A stretch of DNA of 39,537 nucleotides from Halogeometricum pallidum JCM 14848. Lineage in GTDB: Archaea; Halobacteriota; Halobacteria; Halobacteriales; Haloferacaceae. Positions within the stretch are counted from its first letter, which is position 1; the number at the start of each line of letters is the position of its first letter. The translations under genes were made by a program, and so were the position numbers. The notes below the pieces were generated by a model. It made no database searches. It had not been told where the DNA came from and saw only the letters and a list, made by a program, of their open reading frames with translations. Of the stretch, positions 1-7,911 are shown piece after piece. The DNA is taken from positions 174,955 to 214,491 of the forward strand of contig NZ_AOIV01000003.1 in assembly GCF_000337095.1 (NCBI RefSeq). The letters run 5' to 3'.

Positions 1-12
1 CCCACTTTTTCC

Positions 13-57
13 GGGGGCTCACTTCGTTCGCCCCCCGCAAAACCTGGAGGAAAAAGC
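13..57. terminator. Hairpin and T-tracts downstream of elp3
   Basis: On the minus strand a T5 run (53-57) follows the elp3 stop codon after a few bases, and a T4 run (39-42) comes next; archaeal termination relies mainly on such T-tracts. Beyond them lies an inverted repeat, GGGGGC (13-18) with GCCCCC (30-35), whose minus-strand loop contains GAACGAAGT. A T5 run on the plus strand (6-10) could serve a gene arriving from the left, making this a two-way terminator. The terminator role is inferred from position. Confidence 0.5.
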
Positions 58-61
58 CGCC

Positions 62-1795
62 TCAGAACCGCTTCGAGACGTACGGCCCGTCCTGGTGGTA
101 CCCCAGTTTCTGCTTGTAGTACTCGCGGACGCCGATACCGGAGATGACGCTCACCTTGTCGTAGCCGGCGTCGCGGGCCATCTCCTCGGCGCGTTCGAGG
201 AGGCGGCGGCCGTAGCCCTTGTGCTGCCAGTCGCCCTGCGTTCCGATGCCGGCCTCGGAGCCGTACACGTGCAGTTCGCGGACGAGCGCGGCGTTTTCGA
301 GTTCCCTCCGCACCGGGTCGCCGTCGGACGCATCCGACGAGCCTCCGCTCACACCGCTCGCGGAGGCGTGCGGGAACCGAAGCCGACAGAAGCCGACGAG
401 GAGGTTCTCGACGGGGTCCTCGAAGGAGAGGAAGTGTTCGGTCCCCCCGGCGGCCTCGTACGTCTCCACCTGCAGTTCGACGCGTTCGGGGTCGGGGTCC
501 GCCTCGTTCATCCCCGCCTCGCGGGCGCGGACGTCGTTCACCTCGATGCCCTTCTCCTCGGCCCGTTGCTCGGCCAACTGTCGGAGGTTGGACTTCCAGA
601 CGCCGGCGTCGATGAAGTCCGCGGGGATGTCCCGCTGGACCCGTTGGAGGCGCGTGTACTTCGGAATCATCCCCATCACCTCCGCGACGACGTCGGCGGC
701 CTCCTCGTTGTTCAGCGGGTCGTACTCGTCGTTGCGCCACATGTCGTACGTTATCGTGTCGCGGACGACGAGCGTCGGGTATATCTTCAGGTAGTCGGGC
801 CGCCAGTCGGCGTTCTCGAACAGTTGGCGGAAGTCCTCGACGCACATCTCCTTGGTCATCCCCGGTTGCCCGGGCATCATGTGGAAGCCGACCTTGAACG
901 CCGAGTCGCGGAGCCGGCGGTTCGCGTCCAGCGAGGCCTGCACGCCGTGCCCGCGGTGCATGTCGCGGTTGATTCGCTCGTAGGTGGTCTGGACGCCCAC
1001 CTCCACCTTCGTCGCCCCTAGATCGAGCATCCGGTCGATCTGCTCGGGGTCGCACCAGTCGGGCTTCGTCTCGAACGTCGTCCCGATGTTGCGCACGTCG
1101 GCCGTCTCGTTCTCGGCGATGACGTCCTCCAGATAGCGGAACTCCACGTCCTCGGGGTCGGGCTTGAACGACCGGTCCTCCGCCGGGTTGGGTTCGGAGT
1201 CGAGGTCGTAGTCGTTCATCGCTTCGAGGGCGCGCTTGACGAACCACTCCTGGTAGTCGTGGCTCCGGGCGGTCATCGTCCCGCCCATCAGGATGAGTTC
1301 GACCTTGTCGACGGGGTGGCCGATGTGGCGCAACTGTTCGAGTCGGAGCGTTACCTGTCCGTACGGGTCGTAGTCGTTCTGGACGCCGCGCGCCGCGGCG
1401 GGTTCGTGACCCGTGTACGACTGCGAGGAGGAGAACTCGGAGGCCGGTCCTCCCGGGCAGTACAGACACTTGCCGTGCGGGCACATGTGCGGGGAGGTCA
1501 TGATGGCGACGGGCGAGACGCCCGAGGCGGTCCGAACGGGCTTTCTCCGAACGACCTCCTTTATCTCCTCGCGCCGGCCGTCCGGGGCGTACTGAAGGAT
1601 TTCGGCGTTCTTCGGCACTTTCGGCGAGGAGTGCTCCGAGCAGGCGTCGAGTTTCGCGGACTCGAGGTCGTCGCGTCCCACCTCGCCGTCGAGGATGCGC
1701 TCGACCAGCGTCTCGCAGGTGCGGCGGAACGCCTCCGTCTCGGTGGGGTCCTGCTCTTCGGCGTCCACGGCGTCGGCGTCGGTGTCCGTGCTCAC
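62..1795 (-). CDS. elp3: Elp3-type tRNA uridine-34 carboxymethyl synthase (radical SAM / GNAT)
   Basis: This is the archaeal Elongator-3 homologue, which uses radical SAM chemistry and acetyl-CoA to place the carboxymethyl group on U34 of tRNA anticodons. With the GTG start at 1795 it has 577 residues. The radical-SAM cluster motif CPHGKCLYC (Cys 105, 110, 113) is followed by the PGGP and QSYTGHEP blocks characteristic of Elp3. The C-terminal GNAT domain carries the acetyl-CoA loop QHKGYGRR and ends in KRF. An ATG 33 codons upstream (1894) is possible, but the residues it adds are basic and low in complexity and look like intergenic DNA; the acidic stretch from the GTG is normal for a halophile. 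A Ser/Gly-rich insert (SGVSGGSSDASDGD) sits between the two domains. It appears monocistronic. Confidence 0.93.
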   Translation of the reverse strand: MSTDTDADAVDAEEQDPTETEAFRRTCETLVERILDGEVGRDDLESAKLDACSEHSSPKVPKNAEILQYAPDGRREEIKEVVRRKPVRTASGVSPVAIMTSPHMCPHGKCLYCPGGPASEFSSSQSYTGHEPAAARGVQNDYDPYGQVTLRLEQLRHIGHPVDKVELILMGGTMTARSHDYQEWFVKRALEAMNDYDLDSEPNPAEDRSFKPDPEDVEFRYLEDVIAENETADVRNIGTTFETKPDWCDPEQIDRMLDLGATKVEVGVQTTYERINRDMHRGHGVQASLDANRRLRDSAFKVGFHMMPGQPGMTKEMCVEDFRQLFENADWRPDYLKIYPTLVVRDTITYDMWRNDEYDPLNNEEAADVVAEVMGMIPKYTRLQRVQRDIPADFIDAGVWKSNLRQLAEQRAEEKGIEVNDVRAREAGMNEADPDPERVELQVETYEAAGGTEHFLSFEDPVENLLVGFCRLRFPHASASGVSGGSSDASDGDPVRRELENAALVRELHVYGSEAGIGTQGDWQHKGYGRRLLERAEEMARDAGYDKVSVISGIGVREYYKQKLGYHQDGPYVSKRF

Positions 1796-1919
1796 GGCGC
1801 CACCACCGCCGCGACGGACGTTCGAGCGAGAGACATCGTTGCCTCTGAGTCGCGTCGTTTCGGGGTTAAGGGTGTCGCTCGGGGGCCCCGCCACCCCGTG
1901 GGCCTCCTCCGCCCTCCGG

Positions 1920-2453
1920 TCACGGCGTCAGCCGGTAGAACCGGAAGAAGAAGTCTTCCACGGGGAGCACCTCGAACTCGGAGAACCCCGCCTCCTCGGC
2001 GTACCCGCGGAGCGTATCCGAACGCACGACAGTTCCCGTCGCCGCCGAGGGCGACTCGACGCGACCGACCGGCAGGCAGTGCAGGACGCTCCAACCGTAC
2101 ATCAGCGGCTCCACGTCGTTGCCCGTCTCGGTGAAGGCGTCGCCGACCCGTTCGTCGACGACGAGCACCGTCCCGTCCTCGCCCGCGAGGCGGCGCATGG
2201 CGCGGAGGACGCCGACCGGGTCCGACATGTCGTGGACGCATTCGAACGCCGTCACGAGGTCGTACTCGCCCTCGACGGACTGGTCACCGGCGTCGCGGTG
2301 GTGAACCTCGACTCTGTCTTTCAGCCCCGCGGCGGCGACGTTCTCGCGGGCCCCCTCCACGGACGCCGCGTCGAGGTCGTAGCCGTCGACGCGGACGTGC
2401 TCGTAGGCGCGGGCGAGGCCGATGGCCGACCAGCCGTAGCCGCACAGATGTAT
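1920..2453 (-). pseudogene. 5'-truncated class I SAM-dependent methyltransferase
   Basis: The reading frame encodes the C-terminal two thirds of a Rossmann-fold methyltransferase. It begins inside motif I (CGYGWSAIGLARAY), continues with the acidic end of strand 2 (DGYDLDAAS) and a motif IV-like stretch (DLVTAFECVHDM), and ends in FFFRFYRLTP. Family members with this ending normally carry an N-terminal winged-helix domain of more than 100 residues; here everything before motif I is gone. Reading back toward 2550 the frame stays open, but the residues are a meaningless Arg-rich string with no ATG until the stop codon of the neighbouring RecJ-like gene. The first usable start, GTG at 2360, lies after motif I, so a product from it could not bind SAM normally. 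A deletion of the 5' part is the simplest reading. The rest of the frame has no internal stops, so the loss is probably recent. Confidence 0.75.
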
Positions 2454-2549
2454 CGGTCGGCGTCGGAGCCTGTCGGCCCGGCGTCGCCGGCGGGCGGAGA
2501 AGAGAGCGACCGCTGACGGAGGGTGGGGAACGGGACGGAGGGAGCCGCG

Positions 2550-4748
2550 TTAGAACTGGTCGACGACGGCGTCGATGACCGCCTCGACGACGGCGTCGCG
2601 GGCGCCCGAGAGGAACTCGATTCGGTTGTCGCGGACGGCGACGGCGGTGACGCCGCCCTCGGGGACGGCCTCGCGCGCGGCGTCGGCGATGGCGCGGATG
2701 TCCACGTCGCCCGTCCCGCGGACGAACAGTTCGTCCGTCGAGGTGGCGACGGTGACGTACGCGTCGCCCTCGCGGTTGCGGCGGTGGAGTTCGTCGACGA
2801 GCAGCGACGTCGGCGGGAAGTCGAAGCGGTGCGTGTACGCCTCGGCGTCGAGGACGGCGACGGTGACGTCGCCCTCCTCGCGTTCTTCGAGGTTCGCCTG
2901 CGCCGTCTCGACCTCCGTGTCGAGTTTGATGCGGAACTGCTCGGCGATGTGACCGGCGAGGTTCCCCTCGACGGCGTCAGCGGCGCGCTGGGCGCCCGAG
3001 GAGACGCCGTCGTCGAACAGCAGGTCGGTGATGAGTTCGCGCTTGTCCTCGTAGGACTGGTAGTACGCCTCCAGGGCGATGGCCTCGCGGAGTTCGCGCG
3101 TCCGGTCGGCGTCGTAGCCGGTCTCCTCGGCCAGTGAGACGTACGCCTCGGGGGTGTTCTCCCAGTAGCTCACGGCGGGCAGGTGGCCGATGTCCTCGCG
3201 GACGTCCGCGTCGAGGGTGGCGGCGAGGTTCGCGCCGAGGGCGCCCGTCGACAGGTCGCCGGCGTCGGCGCCGACCAGTCCGGGACTGACGACCACGTCG
3301 GCCTCGTCCTCGACGTCCTCGTCGGCGTCCGCGGCGTCGACGACGACGCGGTTTGCGCCGTAGACGCCGAGGAGGCCGAGTCCGTCCAGCGATTCGGCGG
3401 TCGCGCCGACGCCGAGCAGGAGGACGAGCGGCAGTTTCTCGTCGTGGCGCTGTTCGTCCTGCAGCATCCGCGTCACGTCGTTCGTCGCCGCGTCCATGCC
3501 GTAGACGGGGTCGTCGAGCGGTCGGCGGGTGAAGTAGTGGTACTCGGCGTCCGCCCGGTCGTGCTCCTCGCGGATGCGGGGGAGCACGGCGCGTTCGACG
3601 GCCGCGCCGGCGACGTAGCCGTCGGCGGTGGCCGGGTGGCGGACGACGATGGGCTGGGATTCGAGGATGGCGCGGTTGATGACCTCCGCGGCGTCGGTCA
3701 ACTGCTCGGTGACGGCCGCGACCGGCGCGTGGTCGGCCAGCGGTTCGACCGACTCGGGGCGAGCCTTCGCCGCCAGCGCGTCTTCGAGTCGCTGGCGGAC
3801 GGCCTCCTCCTCCTCGTCTTCGAGCACCGCGAGGTCCTCGGTCTCGACCTGCAGTTCGTCGCGGCGCATCTCCACCTCGCCGTCGAGGCGGACCGCGTCG
3901 CCCTCGTCGACCTCGGGGTAGGCGCGGACGCCCGCCTCGACGAAGGCGGCGCAGTCGACGACGCCCGTCTCGTCTCGGAGTTCGAAGATGGTCGGCCCGC
4001 CGGTCTGTCGCGTGCTGACGACTTCGCCCTCGAGGCGCACGTCGTCGCCGACACGGTCCGAGAGGCTATCGACGGTGACGAGCGTGAAGCGGTCCTCGTC
4101 GGCGTCCGTCTCGGCCACGTCGTCGGCGTTCCCGTCGTCGCTCGGAACCGCTCGCTCCTCGTCCGTCTCGCTCCGTGCGTCGTCGGTGTCATCGTCGTCG
4201 GCGTCGTTGCCAGCGGCGGTGTCGGCGTCGGTCGACTCGGCGTCTGCGGCGTCGTTATCGTCGCTCTGCGCTGCGTCGCTCTCGTCGTCCGTTGACTCGT
4301 CGCTTCGGGACTGGCTCTTCCCGTTGCCGCGGCCGGAGGCCGACCCCGTCGACCCTTTCGGCTTCATCTTCACCGGGCCGGAGTCGTCGTCGTCGGACGA
4401 CTCGACCGGTTCGCCGTCGTGGTCGCCGTTCGGGTCGTGAATCTTCGACCCGCGGAACTCGCGCTCGGACTGTCGGATGGACCACCCGAGGTCGATGTTG
4501 CCGTTGTCGCGGATGTTCTTCACCTGCACGAACACGGTGTCGCCCGACTCCCAGTCGAGACTCTCCAGTCGACGGTCGAGTTCGCTGCGGTGCAGCAGTC
4601 CCGTCACTCCCTTCGCGAGGTCGACGAACACGCCGAACTCGGCGAAGCCGTCGACCGTACCCTTGTAGTAGCGCCCCGGCGTCAGCTGCTGCGGGGAATT
4701 TCCCCGAAACTCGAACCACACGTCTTCGTCGTGCGTAATCCAATCCAT
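2550..4748 (-). CDS. RecJ/DHH-family protein with S1 and OB domains, catalytic motifs degenerate
   Basis: A 732-residue protein starting at the ATG at 4748 (a TTG four codons earlier is weaker). Domains in order: S1 RNA-binding domain (about 24-92, with GTVDGFAEFGVFVDL); a very acidic Ser/Gly/Asp linker (about 100-220); an OB-fold nucleic-acid-binding domain (about 228-308); and a RecJ-like DHH phosphoesterase region (about 365-732). Active DHH enzymes have an H-x-D-x-D-G type motif and a DHH triad that bind Mn2+, and a GGH-type C-terminal motif. Here these read RHPATADGY (370-378), VVVDAADAD (468-476, DAA in place of DHH) and EGGVTAVAV (697-705). It probably binds nucleic acid without nuclease activity, like Cdc45 or the structural RecJ-like subunits of archaeal replication and RNA-processing complexes; that role is inference. 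The S1 domain suggests RNA contact. Confidence 0.85.
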   Translation of the reverse strand: MDWITHDEDVWFEFRGNSPQQLTPGRYYKGTVDGFAEFGVFVDLAKGVTGLLHRSELDRRLESLDWESGDTVFVQVKNIRDNGNIDLGWSIRQSEREFRGSKIHDPNGDHDGEPVESSDDDDSGPVKMKPKGSTGSASGRGNGKSQSRSDESTDDESDAAQSDDNDAADAESTDADTAAGNDADDDDTDDARSETDEERAVPSDDGNADDVAETDADEDRFTLVTVDSLSDRVGDDVRLEGEVVSTRQTGGPTIFELRDETGVVDCAAFVEAGVRAYPEVDEGDAVRLDGEVEMRRDELQVETEDLAVLEDEEEEAVRQRLEDALAAKARPESVEPLADHAPVAAVTEQLTDAAEVINRAILESQPIVVRHPATADGYVAGAAVERAVLPRIREEHDRADAEYHYFTRRPLDDPVYGMDAATNDVTRMLQDEQRHDEKLPLVLLLGVGATAESLDGLGLLGVYGANRVVVDAADADEDVEDEADVVVSPGLVGADAGDLSTGALGANLAATLDADVREDIGHLPAVSYWENTPEAYVSLAEETGYDADRTRELREAIALEAYYQSYEDKRELITDLLFDDGVSSGAQRAADAVEGNLAGHIAEQFRIKLDTEVETAQANLEEREEGDVTVAVLDAEAYTHRFDFPPTSLLVDELHRRNREGDAYVTVATSTDELFVRGTGDVDIRAIADAAREAVPEGGVTAVAVRDNRIEFLSGARDAVVEAVIDAVVDQF

Positions 4749-4953
4749 TGCGTGCAACAAACGACCCGGGACTAAAACCCTTGTCGAATCGCTCTCGGCG
4801 ACGCGTTCGTCTCGGCGCCGTTGCTCCGCTCTGCCGTCGAATTCGCCCGAAGACGGCCGGAAAGGTCGGCGCTCCGATACGTCTCAGCCCGTCGTTTTTC
4901 CGACGCGGCGCGACGCCGTCGGGTCCGCACGGCCGGTGCCGACCGGGCGACGT

Positions 4954-5556
4954 TCAGATGAGACCCGCGAGGCGGAGGACGTGCTCGAACGCCGTCCACC
5001 CGCCGAACGCGTAGCCGAACAGGAACGCGGCGGGGAGCGCACCGACGGCCAGCGCGCGGCGGGGGCTCACGTCGTGCACCTCGCTCAGACCGACGACGAG
5101 GAGGGCCGCGCCGTAGGCGGTGCAGACGAAGCGGAGTCCGAGCGACGGAAGGCCGGCGAGGACGCACGGCGCCGCCGCGTAGGCGACGACTTGCACCGTC
5201 TCGCTGATACCCCTGCGGTCCCGAACGCCGACGAGGAGCAGGACGGTCTGTATCGCCGCAGTGAGATGCAGCACCGCGGGGGCGAGGAGGAGAGCGACGA
5301 GGGCGAGGCCGAGGAGCGCCGAGACGGCCGGACCGCCGGCGAACGAGGGAATGCGGTCCGGGGTGAACGCGAACAGACCGGTGGAGTACGCGACGGCGAC
5401 GACGACGGCGAAGACGAGTCCCGGCGCCTGGTCGCCCGGTGCGACGCCGTTCCTGAAGAACCGGCGGGGGCGGACGAGCACCTCGACCCACGCGCGGGCG
5501 ACGCCGCGCGGACCGCGTTCGCGCCCGCCCTCCGGATGTTCGACCCACGTAGTCAC
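4954..5556 (-). CDS. Yip1-type polytopic membrane protein
   Basis: A 200-residue protein with a hydrophilic N-terminus containing RPRRFFRNGVAPGD, a hallmark of Yip1-domain proteins (VLVRPRRFF just before the first helix). Four to five hydrophobic segments follow, roughly residues 45-65, 75-105, 120-140, 145-160 and 168-185. Haloarchaeal members are integral membrane proteins of unknown function. The gene ends 205 bases before the RecJ-like gene and starts 9 bases after the thymidine kinase stop, so it is probably the second gene of a tdk operon. No enzymatic motif is visible. The family call rests on the N-terminal motif and topology only. Confidence 0.7.
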   Translation of the reverse strand: MTTWVEHPEGGRERGPRGVARAWVEVLVRPRRFFRNGVAPGDQAPGLVFAVVVAVAYSTGLFAFTPDRIPSFAGGPAVSALLGLALVALLLAPAVLHLTAAIQTVLLLVGVRDRRGISETVQVVAYAAAPCVLAGLPSLGLRFVCTAYGAALLVVGLSEVHDVSPRRALAVGALPAAFLFGYAFGGWTAFEHVLRLAGLI

Positions 5557-5565
5557 GTCGCTAGC

Positions 5566-6153
5566 CTATTCGCGCTGAAGCGTATGACAGTTGCGACATC
5601 GCGCCTCGTAGGACTCCTCCGCTCCGACGACGATGGTCGGGTCGTCGTAGCGGGCGGGTTCGCCGTCGACGAGTCGCTGGTTCCGGGTCGCGGGTTCGCC
5701 GCAGACGGTGCAGATGGCCTGTAGCTTGTCGACGTACTCGGCCGTCGCCATCAGTTGGGGGAGGGGTTCGAACGGTTCGCCGCGGAACGTCTGGTCGGTG
5801 CCGGAGACGAGGACGCGGCGGCCGTCGGCCGCGAGGCGTTCGCAGACGTCCACGAGTTCGGCCGAGAAGAAGTTCGCCTCGTCGACGGCGACGACGTCCT
5901 CGCCGTTCAGTTTCTCGAGTATCTCCCAGACGCCGTCGCCCTCGGCGGGCACGACGTGCGCCTCCCACTGGCTGCCCGCGTGAGAGCCTACCGTCGTCTC
6001 CCCGTAGCGGTCGTCGACGGCGGGCTTGAACACCCCGACCTCCTGCCCGGCTATCTCGGCGCGCCGCAGACGACGCAGGAGTTCCTCCGTCTTTCCGGAG
6101 AACATCGACCCCGTGATGACCTCCACCCACCCGCTGTTCGTGATGGCGTGCAT
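5566..6153 (-). CDS. tdk: Thymidine kinase, type II
   Basis: It phosphorylates thymidine to dTMP using ATP, as a salvage route to dTTP. The 195 residues match the size of type II (bacterial/human TK1-like) enzymes. The P-loop is GSMFSGKT (15-22); the Walker B and catalytic pair is VAVDEANFF (Asp91, Glu92); the lasso-type zinc site is Cys148/Cys151 (CTVC) and Cys186/Cys189 (CRNC). The start is the first ATG and gives the usual short N-terminus before the P-loop. The Yip1-type gene follows after 9 bases. De novo dTMP synthesis is encoded at the other end of the window (thyA, folA). Confidence 0.96.
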   Translation of the reverse strand: MHAITNSGWVEVITGSMFSGKTEELLRRLRRAEIAGQEVGVFKPAVDDRYGETTVGSHAGSQWEAHVVPAEGDGVWEILEKLNGEDVVAVDEANFFSAELVDVCERLAADGRRVLVSGTDQTFRGEPFEPLPQLMATAEYVDKLQAICTVCGEPATRNQRLVDGEPARYDDPTIVVGAEESYEARCRNCHTLQRE

Positions 6154-6271
6154 ACCTCCTTGGGGTGCGAGCGAGCGGCAAAACCGTTGCCCATTCGCCG
6201 CTCCGAGGGAATCGGTGCCGCGGTTCGGTCGCGGGCACCGGGTCCGCGTTCCCGCCGCGAAACCCCGTCGA

Positions 6272-6853
6272 CTACCGACCGCCGGCGCCGACGTTCTCGC
6301 CCGCCTCGAACGTCGCCGGGTCGGGTTCGATGCTCGCGTACTCCACGACGCGTTGCCCGAGGACGTGGACTCGCCGCTCCAACCCCTCGTTCGTCAACGC
6401 CCCGTCGCAAAACTGCGAGGAGACGTGCGGCAGGGCGACCTGGTGGGGAAGGACCCACGCGTTCAACGCGCGGCAGACGGAGCGGAGGTGTTCGAGGGCC
6501 GTGACGGGAAAGCCGCCGCCCGCGACGGCGAGGAGGCCGACGGTCTTTCCGTCGAACTCGTCGAACCCGCAGTGGTCCAGCGCGTTCTTCAGCACCCCGG
6601 AGTACGACCCGTGGTAGACGGGCGTCCCGAGGACGAGGGCGTCGGCGTCGCCGACCCGTTCGACCACCGCCTCGCTGTCCCCCTGGGCGTCTTCGTCGGC
6701 GTCCAACACCGGCAGGTCGTACTCCCGCAGGTCGAGCACCTCCCCCGTCCCGCCCGCCTCGCGGACGCCGTCGAGCGACCGCTCCAGCGCCAGTCGGGTG
6801 TAACTCCGCTCTCGAAGGCTCCCGCAGACGGCGACGACGTGCGTTGCTGCCAT
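6272..6853 (-). CDS. NAD(P)H-dependent FMN reductase, flavodoxin-like
   Basis: A 193-residue protein of the NADPH-dependent FMN reductase / azoreductase superfamily, which reduces free or bound flavin and can pass electrons to quinones or azo compounds. The phosphate-binding loop GSLRERSYTR (11-20) and the flavin-contacting motif TPVYHGSYSGVLKNALD (77-93) are both clear. The ATG at 6853 is preferred because a TATA-like AT-rich box (minus-strand TTTATTTCC, 6873-6881) sits about 24 bases upstream, which fits a leaderless transcript; the open frame beyond it is a non-coding extension. The substrate cannot be told from sequence. Confidence 0.88.
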   Translation of the reverse strand: MAATHVVAVCGSLRERSYTRLALERSLDGVREAGGTGEVLDLREYDLPVLDADEDAQGDSEAVVERVGDADALVLGTPVYHGSYSGVLKNALDHCGFDEFDGKTVGLLAVAGGGFPVTALEHLRSVCRALNAWVLPHQVALPHVSSQFCDGALTNEGLERRVHVLGQRVVEYASIEPDPATFEAGENVGAGGR

Positions 6854-7024
6854 GACGCACGGTTCGTCCGAGGAAATAAAAGTGATGTGCGGTCGTCGAT
6901 GACGGCGGACCGACGGCGTCGGCGAGTCGACGCGACGAGCGAAGCGATCGATAGTGGCAGGCGAAGCGGTCGACGGTGACGGGCGGCGGGAACGCTGAAG
7001 GACGCCGCGGGCGTGGGAAGCGAT

Positions 7025-7363
7025 ATGAAGACCGTGTTCCACCTGACGAGCGGCGACGTCGGCGACTGGCGGCACGCGCTGGGGAACGTGACCAACCTCC
7101 TCGAGGACGAGACGGTCGAGATGGAGGAAGTGGCGCTCCTCGTCAACGGCGACGCCATCCACCTGTTCGCGGAGGGGTCGCCGCTGGCCGAGGACGTGCG
7201 CGCCCTCGGCGACGACGTGCGCTGTCTCGGGTGCCGCAACTCGCTGACCGGCCGCGACATCCCCGAATCGAAACTGCTGGCGAACGTCGACTCGGTCCCC
7301 TCGGGCGTCGGCGAACTGACGCGGCTGCAGTCCGACGGCTACGCCTATCTGAAAGTGCCGTAA
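7025..7363 (+). CDS. DsrE/DsrF-like family protein
   Basis: A 112-residue protein with the DsrE-like fold pattern: an N-terminal strand (KTVFHLTSG), a helix and loop with NVTNLLED, the strand VALLVNGDAIHLF, and a Cys pair Cys67-Cys70 (CLGCRNSL). DsrE-family proteins carry persulfide sulfur or have structural roles; the C-x-x-C pair would allow sulfur relay, but there are no sulfur-metabolism genes nearby, so the role is open. The ATG at 7025 is chosen over a GTG four codons earlier. The gene converges on the SHOCT-protein gene with a gap of about 33 bases. Confidence 0.75.
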   Translation: MKTVFHLTSGDVGDWRHALGNVTNLLEDETVEMEEVALLVNGDAIHLFAEGSPLAEDVRALGDDVRCLGCRNSLTGRDIPESKLLANVDSVPSGVGELTRLQSDGYAYLKVP

Positions 7364-7396
7364 AGAACCCCCACCGCTTCGTCGGAGCCGAGCGCG

Positions 7397-7801
7397 TTAC
7401 TGACCCGTGAGTCGCCGCCGCCGCGACTCGAACTCCGCCTCGTCTATCTCGCCGCGAGCGTACCGCGTCCGCAGTTCGTCCATCGCGGGGTCGGGTCGGG
7501 CGCGTTCGCCGTTCCCGTCGCGGGCGAGCAGCCAGTAGGCCGACACCGCGAGGAGGCCGACGAGGAGGGCGACCCAGAGGAGGCCGACGAGTAGCATCCC
7601 GACCCCCCAGCCGGTACCCATTCCCATCCAACTACCGCTCCCCATTCCCATCCCCATCCAGCCGTGGGTACCTGCGCCCGCGCCTGCGCTCGTGTGGCGC
7701 ATCCACCCGTTCGCCCCGCCGACCGTCGCGGCGACGAGGGCGAACGCGGCCGTCGCGACGGCGGCACCGACGGTCCAGCCGACGAGTCTCTTCGTGGTCA
7801 T
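7397..7801 (-). CDS. Met/Gly-rich membrane protein with C-terminal SHOCT domain
   Basis: A 134-residue protein. Residues 8-30 form a hydrophobic helix (signal or anchor). Residues 47-69 are a Trp/Met/Gly-rich low-complexity segment repeating WMGMG. Residues 68-93 form a second transmembrane helix. The C-terminus (about 104-131, AMDELRTRYARGEIDEAEFESR) is a SHOCT motif, a short oligomerisation module found at protein ends. Both termini are predicted cytosolic with the Met-rich loop outside. Methionines with two nearby histidines (36, 46) could bind Cu(I) or Ag(I); this is a guess from composition. The ATG at 7801 precedes the first hydrophobic segment. Confidence 0.7.
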   Translation of the reverse strand: MTTKRLVGWTVGAAVATAAFALVAATVGGANGWMRHTSAGAGAGTHGWMGMGMGSGSWMGMGTGWGVGMLLVGLLWVALLVGLLAVSAYWLLARDGNGERARPDPAMDELRTRYARGEIDEAEFESRRRRLTGQ

Positions 7802-7911
7802 TCGAGTCACCCGTCTGAACGGACGAGCGGCGGGAAGATAAGGCGTTGATCCGGTTCCCTCGAACTGAGAACGACGTGCGTCGACTCCGGGGGGTCCGTA
7901 GGGCCGCCCCC

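Noticed and set aside
95-1021. Long plus-strand frame opposite elp3
   Set aside because: It mirrors a certain gene; high G+C produces long antisense frames. Composition is Val/Arg/Leu-rich with no domain.
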